From positions 2,976,001 through 3,040,000 of the forward strand of contig NZ_CP009281.1 of NCBI RefSeq assembly GCF_000758585.1: DNA of 64,000 nucleotides. Direction: 5' to 3'. This document shows positions 8,296-16,968 of the stretch, one piece after another. The notes under the pieces were generated by a model that saw only the letters and a list, made by a program, of their open reading frames with translations, had not been told where the DNA came from and ran no database searches. This DNA is from Paenibacillus sp. FSL R5-0345 (lineage in GTDB: Bacteria > Bacillota > Bacilli > Paenibacillales > Paenibacillaceae). Each line of letters begins with the position of its first letter. Position 1 is the stretch's first letter. The translations under genes and the position numbers were made by a program.

Positions 8296-9555
8296 TTGGG
8301 GGAATCTGTTGAGGAATCGAAAGCTATTATAGCGGATCAAACAGTCAAAAAAGCTGAAAAAGTACAAGGAGGGTTTAGAGCGTCGGAACAAGTGCCTGTA
8401 TCAATAATATCTCGTAATGTGGCACTTTTATTTTCCATCGCCTGCGGAATAGTTGTTGCTAACATATATTATGCGCAACCTTTACTGGACGCTATTTCGA
8501 ACGAGTTTGGTATTTCTCATTCATTCGTTGGACTTGTTATTACAATCACTCAAATTTTTTATGCACTTGGACTGTTATTACTAGTGCCTCTGGGTGATCT
8601 ATTAAATCGGCGTTGGCTGATCGCTGGACAGATGCTCCTATCCGTATTGGCTTTAATTGTCGTTGGTACTGCCACCAGCAGTATTGTGTTATTCATAGGT
8701 ATAGCAGCGGTTGGGTTTCTTGCCGTAGTGACACAGACGCTCGTTGCATTCGCGGCAACTTTGGCTGCTCCAGCTGAACGTGGGCGTGTCGTTGGTGTTG
8801 TGACAAGTGGAATCGTAATTGGTATTCTACTGGCGCGAACTTTCGCTGGCATATTAATGGATTTAGCAGGTTGGCGTTCTGTCTACCTTGTTTCCGCTGT
8901 ATTAACACTAATCATGGCATGTGTATTGTTTCGGGTGCTGCCACATTATGAGCACAAAAGAGAATCATTATCTTACCTACAGTTGATTCGTTCAATGTTC
9001 ACGTTGTTTGCTCAGGAACGAACTTTTAGAATCCGTGCTGCACTAGGCATGATGATTTTTACCGCTTTCAGTATATTATGGACGTCTCTAGTATTACCTC
9101 TCAGCGCCCCACCGTTTTCCCTTTCACATACAGCGATTGGAGCGTTTGGTCTCGCAGGTGTTGCAGGCGCTTTAGCAGCAGCGCGAGCAGGTCGTCTCGC
9201 CGATCGAGGTTTAGGGCAGAAGACCACCGGTGTAGCCTTGATTCTTTTGCTCATATCATGGTTGCCCATAAGTTATGTTCAACATTCACTTCTTGCATTA
9301 ATCGTTGGTATTATCCTTCTTGATCTTGCAGTACAAGCCGTACATGTCACCAATCAGAGCATGATTCTTACTCTGCGGCCTGAGGCACGCAGTAGGCTTA
9401 CTGCCGGCTATATGATTTTCTATTCCATTGGCAGCGCCACTGGGTCGATTGCATCAACCAGTATCTATGTTTACTTTGGCTGGAACGGAGTGAGTTTATT
9501 AGGTGCAATTGTGAGTGCTTTGGCTCTTCTATTTTGGTCATTAACAAAGGAGTAA
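8296..9555 (+). CDS. MFS transporter, DHA1-like exporter
   Basis: A 12-helix major facilitator of about 419 residues. ANIYYAQPLLDAISNEFG at the first helix and GDLLNRRWLI in the helix 2-3 loop resemble the YnfM/YgaY branch of drug or metabolite exporters. The open frame extends back to a TTG at 8266, but TTG at 8296 has AGGAGG (8282-8287) eight nt upstream and is the better start. It is divergent from the tetR gene and carries the shared operator, so it is probably induced by a toxic or signalling small molecule. The substrate is unknown. Confidence 0.88.
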   Translation: MGESVEESKAIIADQTVKKAEKVQGGFRASEQVPVSIISRNVALLFSIACGIVVANIYYAQPLLDAISNEFGISHSFVGLVITITQIFYALGLLLLVPLGDLLNRRWLIAGQMLLSVLALIVVGTATSSIVLFIGIAAVGFLAVVTQTLVAFAATLAAPAERGRVVGVVTSGIVIGILLARTFAGILMDLAGWRSVYLVSAVLTLIMACVLFRVLPHYEHKRESLSYLQLIRSMFTLFAQERTFRIRAALGMMIFTAFSILWTSLVLPLSAPPFSLSHTAIGAFGLAGVAGALAAARAGRLADRGLGQKTTGVALILLLISWLPISYVQHSLLALIVGIILLDLAVQAVHVTNQSMILTLRPEARSRLTAGYMIFYSIGSATGSIASTSIYVYFGWNGVSLLGAIVSALALLFWSLTKE

Positions 9556-9639
9556 CCCGTAGGGATGAATAGTAACGCTGATCTCGCGAGGGTAGTTGGG
9601 AAGACTTGATTTATTAATAGGTACAATTTCTAAGCTTAA

Positions 9640-9687
9640 CGCTCCAGCCAAGGCTATACTGGTTCATATCGCCTGGCTGTGGAGCAT
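9640..9687. other. Imperfect palindrome between convergent genes
   Basis: GCTCCAGCCAAGGC near 9640 and GCCTGGCTGTGGAGC near 9671 form a long stem with one bulge between the MFS gene and the convergent monooxygenase gene. No T-run follows on either strand, so it is at best a weak terminator. Confidence 0.45.
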
Positions 9688-9735
9688 TCGAAAAGGGCAA
9701 TTCAACATGAAGAATAAACACAAGCTCAATTAGAT

Positions 9736-11184
9736 CTATTGATGAATGAATTCGTGAATAATCTGACGGAAGTATTCGTGATTATCATAGCTGTTGTACA
9801 TACGCCAGGCCATTGTTTCTGAATTTCCGAAAAATAACCGTTCAAACTGGGTTTGACGACCGCCGAATGCACCCGCTCCTAGTTCCCATGCGAGCCGGAA
9901 TAAGGCATTTCGATACCATGCATCCGAGACATTACCCTTCAAATACTGATGGAGATACGAACCGGCATTTGAAGTGAAGTCGGATTCTGAGGTGATCATG
10001 ATGAGACCGCTTGAACTGAGATTTTGAACCATCTCAATCATCTTTGGATAAAGCTCTGAAAAGTGAATGGTTGAAGCCAGTAGGGGGCCTTTATCAGGTA
10101 CGAGATATCCAAAACGATCATGGGATGCCCCTAATTCAGAAGCAAGTCTTAATGCTTTGAATGTTTCTAGAAATGTTATTATTCTGGAAATCGGCAGGAG
10201 AGTGTAGGGCTCGAGGACAGCATTTTGTTCTTCTGCCAAAGATTCTAGCAGACCGAGAAAGAACTCAGTTTTAGCAATATAGCGGGTGATGATTTGGTGG
10301 GCCATATGCGTATGAAAGTGACTCTCGCTAAACAATCGGGCGCAGTAAACCTCATCGCCGTAATAAAATATTCGATCATGAGGGATAAGCACGCGGTCAA
10401 ATATAACAAGCGTATCCATTTCTTCATATCTTGAACTTACCGGATGGTCGTAGGTAGATGTGGCTGCGTAACTTTCACGGCAAACAAAAGTCATCCCAGG
10501 TAAATCATTAGGCACTGCAAAGGCAAACGCAAAGGGATTATCATCATCCACAAGAGATGGTGAAGGGGTGGGGAATACAAGCATTTCATCGCATGTAGCC
10601 CCTTGTGTTGCCATCATAAAAGCACCGGTTACAACCATCCCTTCATCATTGATTTCTACAACTTTAGCTGCAATAGAATCCTCAGTAGCATCAATTTGAC
10701 CGGATATTTTACTCGCTTGAGGCTGGATGAAGGCATGGGATAATGTAATGTCATGATCTCGGCAGTAGGCATAGTATTTCCTGAGGTTCTCAGCGTATTT
10801 CGGATTAAGATCCTCAAGGATATCGGCAGCAGTGAACAGAGACATGATCGCCGTGTTCATATAATCTGGGGAACGTCCTAAAAAACCGTGATGTCTGCTC
10901 GACCAGAGTTCAATCATTTTTCTTCGACGTTCTAAATCTTCAACACTTTTGGGCGGGAGAAAAGATAGACCAACAAGCTCTCCAGTATCAGGCGAAGGGT
11001 AGGTCATCTGTGCTAAATAACGTTCGTCACACTGCATGTTGTACATTTCGGCTTGTGTTTGTATGAGGCCTTGAAATGCAGGATGTTTGGATAAGGGCCC
11101 TTCTATACGCGTTCCTTTGTACCAGATATTGATATTTTGCCGATCGATTCGTTCGATGTATTGATTACCATTTTTAATAGGCAC
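9736..11184 (-). CDS. 4-hydroxyphenylacetate 3-monooxygenase-type flavin hydroxylase (HpaB family)
   Basis: About 482 residues matching the HpaB/PvcC family, which hydroxylates phenols using reduced flavin supplied by a partner reductase. Visible family marks are HHGFLGRSPDYMN near residue 100, SHAFIQPQ, and the C-terminal GNSETMAWRMYNSYDNHEYF. No HpaC-like reductase is adjacent, so reduced FAD must come from elsewhere. The frame opens at GTG 11193, but the AGAGGTGG ribosome site overlaps it and leads to GTG at 11184. An inverted repeat upstream (11222-11253) may be its operator. The substrate is likely an aromatic phenol; the precise one is not determinable. Confidence 0.85.
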   Translation of the reverse strand: MPIKNGNQYIERIDRQNINIWYKGTRIEGPLSKHPAFQGLIQTQAEMYNMQCDERYLAQMTYPSPDTGELVGLSFLPPKSVEDLERRRKMIELWSSRHHGFLGRSPDYMNTAIMSLFTAADILEDLNPKYAENLRKYYAYCRDHDITLSHAFIQPQASKISGQIDATEDSIAAKVVEINDEGMVVTGAFMMATQGATCDEMLVFPTPSPSLVDDDNPFAFAFAVPNDLPGMTFVCRESYAATSTYDHPVSSRYEEMDTLVIFDRVLIPHDRIFYYGDEVYCARLFSESHFHTHMAHQIITRYIAKTEFFLGLLESLAEEQNAVLEPYTLLPISRIITFLETFKALRLASELGASHDRFGYLVPDKGPLLASTIHFSELYPKMIEMVQNLSSSGLIMITSESDFTSNAGSYLHQYLKGNVSDAWYRNALFRLAWELGAGAFGGRQTQFERLFFGNSETMAWRMYNSYDNHEYFRQIIHEFIHQ

Positions 11185-11221
11185 ACGTTCCACCTCTTTG
11201 GAGAGCTGTATTAATATTTTT

Positions 11222-11253
11222 AATGTACGTAATCATAATTCTTCTTGTACATT
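11222..11253. promoter_or_regulatory. Inverted repeat upstream of the HpaB-type gene
   Basis: AATGTAC (11222-11228) and GTACATT (11247-11253) are perfect 7-bp arms separated by 18 bp. The arrangement resembles paired half-sites for a dimeric repressor; no local regulator is clearly assigned. Confidence 0.45.
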
Positions 11254-11407
11254 GTCCATACACCGAGTCAGTGAAGGGGCCAACCTTAATTTAAACTATA
11301 AAAAGAGGATATTCACAATTATTTCCCCTAATATTATGTTCTGCACTATGGATCAAGCGAATCACAGCTGTTCGAACGGGAAGTGTCCCTCTCGTGACTT
11401 TTTAAGG

Positions 11408-11436
11408 TTGACATAAACGAGACTTACTTGTATATT
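11408..11436 (+). promoter_or_regulatory. Promoter of the blaI-blaR-like pair
   Basis: TTGACA (11408-11413) and TATATT (11431-11436) are separated by 17 bp. A BlaI-type operator lies directly downstream at 11447-11462, and a partial TACTTGTA palindrome abuts the -10. Confidence 0.8.
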
Positions 11437-11446
11437 TTTGACATTG

Positions 11447-11462
11447 GATTACAAGTGTAGTC
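11447..11462. promoter_or_regulatory. BlaI/MecI-type operator
   Basis: GATTACAAGTGTAGTC contains the TACA-N2-TGTA core (11450-11459) known for BlaI and MecI operators. It is placed just after the predicted transcription start of the blaI-like gene. Confidence 0.75.
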
Positions 11463-11488
11463 ATACGGTAGAAAGAAAGGCGGATAGG

Positions 11489-11869
11489 ATGATGTCTACG
11501 GAAATTCCAAAAATCTCGGATGCCGAGTGGGAAGTAATGAAGGTGCTGTGGACTGGAGCCCCGCGCACAGCAGGAGAGATTGTTGAAGCTTTGGAGGGCA
11601 GCCGGGACTGGAACCCAAAAACGGTGCGGACGTTGATAAAGCGTCTGACGGAGAAAGGGGCTATCGGTTACAACCAGACAGGAAGGGTGTATTCGTATTA
11701 TCCTCTGGTGCGGGAAGAGGAATGTGTCCAATCGGAAACACAATCTTTTCTGAAGCGGATTTACGGTGGAACGCTGCGTCCGATGCTAGTCAACTTTTTA
11801 CAGGATGAGAAGCTGTCCCGAGAAGATATTGAAGAATTGAAGAGAATTTTGGATGAGCGAAAGGACTGA
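11489..11869 (+). CDS. BlaI/MecI/CopY family repressor
   Basis: A 126-residue winged-helix repressor: ISDAEWEVMKVLW and WNPKTVRTLIKRLTEKGAI form the DNA-binding part, followed by a short helical dimer tail. The ATG pair at 11489 has AAAGG upstream and gives the usual family length, although the frame is open from 11438. A TACA-N2-TGTA operator and a strong promoter precede it. The next gene encodes an M56 peptidase, the partner that normally inactivates BlaI. Confidence 0.9.
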   Translation: MMSTEIPKISDAEWEVMKVLWTGAPRTAGEIVEALEGSRDWNPKTVRTLIKRLTEKGAIGYNQTGRVYSYYPLVREEECVQSETQSFLKRIYGGTLRPMLVNFLQDEKLSREDIEELKRILDERKD

Positions 11870-11874
11870 GTCGC

Positions 11875-14112
11875 TTGCTGGAAGCTGCATACAATCTGTT
11901 CGTTAAGATATTGTCACTATCCGCTATGGCGAGCGTCCTGGTGTTGCTGATCCTGGTAACCCGTTTCTTGTTCAAGAATCGATTGAAACCGACCTGGACG
12001 TATCTTCTGTGGATACCGCTGATCGTGAGGTTAGCCGTCCCTTGGACACCGGAAAGTGCATTCAGCATTTTTAATTTGTTGCCGCTGGAGACAGAATCAG
12101 CTCAGACTTTCTATATTCCTTCTGTGCAGACGAATGTAGGTGATTTACCTGTGTCCGGGATGAATACTCAAGAGGTGGACTCAACCACGGTCGCTGAAAA
12201 AACAGGAACAGGAACTTCAAAGCAAGCTGAGAAATCGGAGAGTATGACACCTGTGACTACGGAAATCTACGCTCCTTCTGAGACATCAAATGCAGGCTGG
12301 ACGTCGATACATTTACTGGTTCTGATATGGCTTAGCGGAGCCGTGGTAATGATAAGTCTGTCGGTTCGTGAACAGCTGCGATTCACGGCACGGGTTCGAG
12401 GGGAACCGGAGATCCGTTCCGCAGATATCCTGCGGTTATTCGAAATGTGCAAACGAGAGATGAAGGTAAGGCGCTCAGTGAAGCTGGTTGAGACAAAGCA
12501 GATTGCTGTGCCCACACTACTTGGTGTTATGCGCCCCAAGCTGCTGCTGCCGACAGCTATGTTGAACACGCTGGAGGCAAATGAGCTGCGTCATATATTT
12601 CTGCATGAGCTGGCGCATGTGAAACGTCGTGATATTTCGCTGAATCTGCTGACAGGACTGCTGCTGGCCCTACATTGGTTCAATCCGTTGCTTTGGTATG
12701 CCGTTAGCCAAATGAAACGAGATCAAGAGGTCGCCTGTGATGCGCTGGCTTTAAAGCATCTTGCATCGGAGCACCACAAAGACTACGCACGGACTCTTCT
12801 TAAACTATTGGAAACATTGACCGATCCCATCCGAGTGGCTGGTGCAGCCGGCATTTCAAGCAGCAAAAAGGAAATGAAAAGAAGGATAACCATGATCACC
12901 AGGCATAAAAAGATCACAGCACAAAACACGGTGTTAGGGTTAGCAGTAATTATGGTTTTAAGTGGCTGTACCTTGACTGGGGCAAAGCTGAGTTCTACAT
13001 CAGCCCCGGAGAAGAGTGTTGTTATCCCGTCAGCTTCTCAGGCTAAAGATACAACTGTAATCGATCCCAAAGGAACGCTATTAGCGGAGAAGAACGGAAT
13101 TACTGTAACTGCAAAGCCCACGGCTGAGCATGCACTTTTGCATGAAGTCACGGTAGATGTACGCGGTGAATTTAACCGAACGTTTTTGTGGAATGCTGGT
13201 GAAGATGAAACACGGCCTCCTTCCATTGAAGAAGCCGATCTTAACGGGGATGGTATTAAAGAAATCTTTATTCGTATTACTACCGGCACTGGAACTGGGC
13301 TCTCAATGAGTGAGATTCATGTGCTCCAGCCTGTCACTCTGGAAGAGCTTGTGGTAGAGGACCCGGTCGAGACGCTAAATCGGAGGCTGAAATCTTCCAT
13401 TACACACCGGAATAACCATACCTACGTATCCGCTGAACTAGACGGAAAGCATTTGACTAAAGTGTATGATTACACTGAGGGGGCTTGGGGTGAGAAGATT
13501 GGATTTGGTGCCGTAGTTTCGTATGAGCTGGAAGGGGACCGTATTGTAGCTCGTTTGGCAGGTGCAGCATCGATCTCTGAGTTTCCGCTTGAAGTTATTG
13601 TCGTTTACGGCAAGGAACTGACCATTGAAAGTGTACAGATGTACTATGGCTCGTTTATTTCTCCTCCGCTCAGTGAACAGGATATTAAGTCCTTGTTGGA
13701 AAAAAAGCTTCCAGCTAGCGGCTGGACCTTTGGTAAAAAAGGCGATCAATACACGATTAATTTTATGGATCCACCGAATGGCGTAGGGGAAGGCCTTAGC
13801 TATAAAATTAATCCGCTTACCGGTACGGTTCATGATACAACTTCTGGCAGTCCAGTGAGAAGCCTTGTGAATCGAGAAGCGATAGATCTGTGGGACATAT
13901 CTAACGGTACGGAATACAAAAAGGAGCTGTATAAGTTACTTCATCCAATCTTTGATACAGAAGGCTTCGAGCCAATAGATGACGATTGGATTTCCGGCTT
14001 TATTGGAGATGGTTATTTGTTCAGTAATGTTAGGCAAGGCGGCAGGGAGTTCACGATAAAAGTGGATGTCTTCACCGGTCAATGGGAAGAAATTGATGAC
14101 CCGTATAAATAG
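11875..14112 (+). CDS. BlaR1-like M56 family membrane peptidase with a non-PBP sensor domain
   Basis: The N-terminal about 360 residues are a BlaR1/MecR1-type membrane zinc protease. Helices flank a long external loop (residues about 65-140), and HELAH at 244-248 is the zinc site. A further helix ends LSGC at Cys365, which looks like a lipobox. The outer part, about 380 residues, has no penicillin-binding SxxK domain. It contains an Asp-rich DLNGDGIKEIF segment like an FG-GAP/calcium loop and PepSY-like stretches near the end. It starts at TTG 11875 with AAGGA nine nt upstream. It probably cleaves or releases the adjacent BlaI-type repressor after sensing an external signal other than beta-lactam. 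A strong terminator follows. Confidence 0.85.
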   Translation: MLEAAYNLFVKILSLSAMASVLVLLILVTRFLFKNRLKPTWTYLLWIPLIVRLAVPWTPESAFSIFNLLPLETESAQTFYIPSVQTNVGDLPVSGMNTQEVDSTTVAEKTGTGTSKQAEKSESMTPVTTEIYAPSETSNAGWTSIHLLVLIWLSGAVVMISLSVREQLRFTARVRGEPEIRSADILRLFEMCKREMKVRRSVKLVETKQIAVPTLLGVMRPKLLLPTAMLNTLEANELRHIFLHELAHVKRRDISLNLLTGLLLALHWFNPLLWYAVSQMKRDQEVACDALALKHLASEHHKDYARTLLKLLETLTDPIRVAGAAGISSSKKEMKRRITMITRHKKITAQNTVLGLAVIMVLSGCTLTGAKLSSTSAPEKSVVIPSASQAKDTTVIDPKGTLLAEKNGITVTAKPTAEHALLHEVTVDVRGEFNRTFLWNAGEDETRPPSIEEADLNGDGIKEIFIRITTGTGTGLSMSEIHVLQPVTLEELVVEDPVETLNRRLKSSITHRNNHTYVSAELDGKHLTKVYDYTEGAWGEKIGFGAVVSYELEGDRIVARLAGAASISEFPLEVIVVYGKELTIESVQMYYGSFISPPLSEQDIKSLLEKKLPASGWTFGKKGDQYTINFMDPPNGVGEGLSYKINPLTGTVHDTTSGSPVRSLVNREAIDLWDISNGTEYKKELYKLLHPIFDTEGFEPIDDDWISGFIGDGYLFSNVRQGGREFTIKVDVFTGQWEEIDDPYK

Positions 14113-14135
14113 TTATGTCGATGTGGAAGAACCTT

Positions 14136-14184
14136 GTAACAATAAAGAAAGCCCGTGCACAGCGCGGGCTTTCTTTATTGTTAC
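14136..14184. terminator. Bidirectional terminator after the M56 gene
   Basis: A perfect 20-bp inverted repeat (14136-14155 with 14165-14184) has a GC-rich core and A-rich/T-rich outer arms, so it can terminate transcription on both strands. Confidence 0.92.
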
Positions 14185-14270
14185 TGACTTAAAGCGAATG
14201 CTTTCCACTCACACCAAATCCAGTCTCTGCTACTGTCGTATTTATTTTCAGCAATCCGCTTTTCCTCCTA

Positions 14271-14304
14271 TTTACAATTCAGCTACTCGGTGATACTATA
14301 TAGT
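14271..14304 (+). promoter_or_regulatory. Promoter and operator of the padR operon
   Basis: TTTACA (14271-14276) and TACTAT (14294-14299) are 17 bp apart. A perfect 10-bp palindrome ACTATATAGT (14295-14304) covers the -10, a likely binding site for the PadR-type product of the first gene. Confidence 0.7.
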
Positions 14305-14341
14305 GGTACTAAGCAATACAGAGTAGCATTGGAGGATTTAA

Positions 14342-14671
14342 ATGGATAACCTAACAGAAATGCTGAAAGGAGTTTTGGAAGGCTGCGTACTTGAAATCAT
14401 CAGCCGGAAAGAAACCTATGGATACGAAATCGTAAAAACGCTAAATGCGCTCGGTTTCGAAGATGTTGTTGAAGGAACGGTATACACCATCTTGATACGG
14501 CTAGAAAAAAATAAACTCGTTGATACCGAGAAAAAACCGTCCGAAATAGGACCGCCAAGGAAATTTTATAGTCTGAATGAAGCTGGATTGCGTGAACTGT
14601 CCATGTTCTGGGAGAAATGGGGATATGTAACGACAAGACTTACACAACTTAAGGAGGATAGCCGTGTATAA
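14342..14671 (+). CDS. PadR family transcriptional regulator
   Basis: A 109-residue winged-helix PadR protein: EMLKGVLEGCVLEIISRKET, YGYEIVKTLNALGF and EGTVYTILIRLEKNKLVDTE are the family pattern. GGAGG precedes the ATG. It overlaps the next gene by eight bases and heads a four-gene operon ending in an ABC exporter. A palindrome over its own promoter suggests autorepression relieved by the drug or signal that the exporter removes. Confidence 0.92.
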   Translation: MDNLTEMLKGVLEGCVLEIISRKETYGYEIVKTLNALGFEDVVEGTVYTILIRLEKNKLVDTEKKPSEIGPPRKFYSLNEAGLRELSMFWEKWGYVTTRLTQLKEDSRV

Positions 14672-15017
14672 GACCATATTAACTAAGTATAAAGATTTGC
14701 GTGATCAAAAAAGAGCGTATAAAGAGTGCGTGAAACGTTCAAAAGCGCTTCCTAACGACTACCGTGAAGTTTACAATATCGCATCGCAATACATGCTGAA
14801 CTTTTCAACTTCCGATTCCAGCGTTATCAATCTGTTCCCCGAAATACTTGACATGTTTGAGTTGGGAGCTGCCGAAGGCAGAGATGTTCTAGAGATCGTA
14901 GGAAATGATGTTATGGCGTTTTGCGATGGTTTGCTCGAAGGCGTTGCTGCTCAGACTTGGACAGGGAAAATGCGAGCTAAAATGAATGAGTCCATTCATA
15001 AAAAACTAGGCAGATAG
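14664..15017 (+). CDS. DUF1048 family protein
   Basis: A 117-residue helical, cytosolic protein recognised as DUF1048, a family commonly encoded next to PadR regulators and ABC exporters. It starts at GTG 14664 with AAGGAGG six nt upstream, inside the end of padR. Markers are YREVYNIASQYML and GRDVLEIVGNDVMAFCDGLL. Its biochemical role is not known; position suggests an accessory to sensing or export. Confidence 0.8.
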   Translation: MYKTILTKYKDLRDQKRAYKECVKRSKALPNDYREVYNIASQYMLNFSTSDSSVINLFPEILDMFELGAAEGRDVLEIVGNDVMAFCDGLLEGVAAQTWTGKMRAKMNESIHKKLGR

Positions 15018-15029
15018 GAGGGAAATAGG

Positions 15030-15974
15030 ATGACATCGAATAATTTGGCAATTGAAGTAATAGGCCTGAAGAAATCCTATAAGAAGGTGGAAGTGCTCCG
15101 AGGGGTGGACTTCACTGTGCAGAAAGGTTCAACCTTTGCACTTCTCGGGTCCAACGGTGCGGGTAAAACCACTATGATCAAAATTCTTTCCACTCTGCTC
15201 CAGCCAGACAACGGAATTGCGAAGATTAATGGAGACGACGTAACCAAGCAACCAGAGCAAGTACGTAAGGAAATTAGCCTGACAGGACAAAGCGTCACCG
15301 CAGATTATATCCTGACTGGCCGCGAGAACTTGCGAATGATGGCTAAACTCCGCCATTTGCCCGACCCTGATAAACAAGCCGAGGAGTTGTTGCGTCGCTT
15401 TGACTTGCTTGATGCTGCGGATCGCCGAATCTCCACTTATTCCGGAGGGATGTGTCGGCGCTTGGATTTGGCCATGAGCTTATTGGGTAACCCTTCGGTC
15501 ATTTTTCTCGATGAACCAACCACCGGACTTGACCCGCAAGCCCGTCTTGCTATGTGGGATATGATCAAGGATCTAGCGAGATCGGGTGTTACTGTTTTTT
15601 TAACGACGCAGTATTTAGAGGAAGCCGACCATCTAGCCGATCAAATCGCGATCCTACACGAAGGTCATATCGTGGCAAGCGGCAGTCCGGCGGAACTTAA
15701 AAATAGATTGCCTAAGGGTCATATCGAGCTTCGATTTGACAATGAAACAACACTAAATCAAGCACAAGATCTGTTAAAGGAATTTAACGCGACCTCAGAT
15801 TCGAACAATCTCACGCTCTCCGTCATTACAGACGGAAGTACGAGACAGATGATGCGACTGCTAACGAAAGCGGCGGAAGCTGACATAGAAATTGCTGAGT
15901 TTGCCCAGAAGCTGCCCTCGCTTGAGGATGTCTTTCTCGCGATCGTCACTAGCAAAAAGGAGGACTCCCGATGA
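15030..15974 (+). CDS. ABC transporter ATP-binding protein, DrrA-like
   Basis: A 314-residue nucleotide-binding subunit with Walker A GSNGAGKTT, the signature YSGGMCRRLD, Walker B VIFLDEPTTGLD and a switch histidine region replaced by LTTQYLEEAD, as in daunorubicin-type exporters. The C-terminal DUF4162-like extension is present. It overlaps the permease gene by ATGA, so both are made together. The role is ATP-driven export of a hydrophobic compound. Confidence 0.92.
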   Translation: MTSNNLAIEVIGLKKSYKKVEVLRGVDFTVQKGSTFALLGSNGAGKTTMIKILSTLLQPDNGIAKINGDDVTKQPEQVRKEISLTGQSVTADYILTGRENLRMMAKLRHLPDPDKQAEELLRRFDLLDAADRRISTYSGGMCRRLDLAMSLLGNPSVIFLDEPTTGLDPQARLAMWDMIKDLARSGVTVFLTTQYLEEADHLADQIAILHEGHIVASGSPAELKNRLPKGHIELRFDNETTLNQAQDLLKEFNATSDSNNLTLSVITDGSTRQMMRLLTKAAEADIEIAEFAQKLPSLEDVFLAIVTSKKEDSR

Positions 15975-16735
15975 AATTCATTCATTTTCTAAGCGATACT
16001 GCTGTCATGAGTGGGCGTGTCATTCGCCATTCCACACGTAGCATCGACACGATTATTACCGTCATCGCCATGCCGATCATGATCATGCTGCTCTTTGTTT
16101 ACATCTTTGGCGGAGCGATGAACACTGGTGATGTAAGCTATATCAATTATATTGTGCCCGGAATATTGCTCTTTTGCATTGCCAGTGGCGTGGCTTATTC
16201 TTCACTTCGTATCAATAACGATCTCACGAAAGGCATTTTCGAGCGTTTCCACTCCATGCCGATTGCAAAAGCTTCTATTCTAGGCGGACATGTGGTTGCT
16301 TCATTAGTTTTTAACGTCATTTCATTGCTTGCCATTTTCCTTGTTGCCTTCGGAATGGGATTTCGGCCAAAAGCGGATGTGCTCGGTTGGGCATTAGCCA
16401 TTGGTATTTTATTGCTTAGCGTACTTGCGTTTACTTGGATTGCCGTCACCTTCGGCTTGCTTGCTAAATCATTCGAAGGAGCAGGCGTATTTTCTTACAT
16501 TTTGATGTTGCTTTTATTCGTTAGCTCTGCCTTTGCGCCGACCGACAGCATGCCTTCGGCTATCCGCTTATTCGCGGAATATCAGCCCATGACACCGCTT
16601 ATCGAGAGCATTCGTTCTCTTTTACTTGGAGGAACGGCAGATAAAACTACGCTTGTGGCGGTATTATGGAGTTTAGCAATACTTGCGTTTTTCTGGGCTA
16701 CGGCTATGCGAGTGTATAAACGGAGAATGAAATAG
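15971..16735 (+). CDS. ABC-2 type permease, DrrB-like
   Basis: A 254-residue membrane protein with six helices and the ABC-2 pattern: IVPGILLFCIASGVAYSS and FERFHSMPIAKASILGGHVV. It forms the membrane half of the exporter with the preceding ATPase. The ATGA overlap indicates translational coupling, and the operon ends at a hairpin 8 bp after the stop. Confidence 0.92.
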   Translation: MKFIHFLSDTAVMSGRVIRHSTRSIDTIITVIAMPIMIMLLFVYIFGGAMNTGDVSYINYIVPGILLFCIASGVAYSSLRINNDLTKGIFERFHSMPIAKASILGGHVVASLVFNVISLLAIFLVAFGMGFRPKADVLGWALAIGILLLSVLAFTWIAVTFGLLAKSFEGAGVFSYILMLLLFVSSAFAPTDSMPSAIRLFAEYQPMTPLIESIRSLLLGGTADKTTLVAVLWSLAILAFFWATAMRVYKRRMK

Positions 16736-16742
16736 ACGTAAA

Positions 16743-16785
16743 AAAGAGCCGGTGGCTTCTCGAAAGAGGGGGATACCGGCTCTTT
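16743..16785 (+). terminator. Terminator of the padR-ABC operon
   Basis: AAAGAGCCGGT (16743-16753) pairs perfectly with ACCGGCTCTTT (16775-16785) across a 21-nt loop. The T-run is only the stem end, so strength is moderate. Confidence 0.75.
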
Positions 16786-16968
16786 GTGTGCACAGGCTAT
16801 TTTTAAAGTGCTGGCTGAATGGTGGGGTGAATATTTCTGTGCTATTCTAGAAATGTGATTTATATAAAATTTTTGTACATAGAATTAGAAGTGCCGGATT
16901 TGGTAATTAATTTTAATAGGCGAATGGGGAATGAATGATATTTTTTTAAAATGGGGGAGTAAGTTATA

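Noticed and set aside
11198-11416. 72-codon plus-strand frame upstream of the blaI-like gene
   Set aside because: It covers the inverted repeat and promoter region of two genes and lacks a ribosome site.
14066-14293. 75-codon frame after the M56 gene
   Set aside because: It crosses the bidirectional terminator and the padR promoter.
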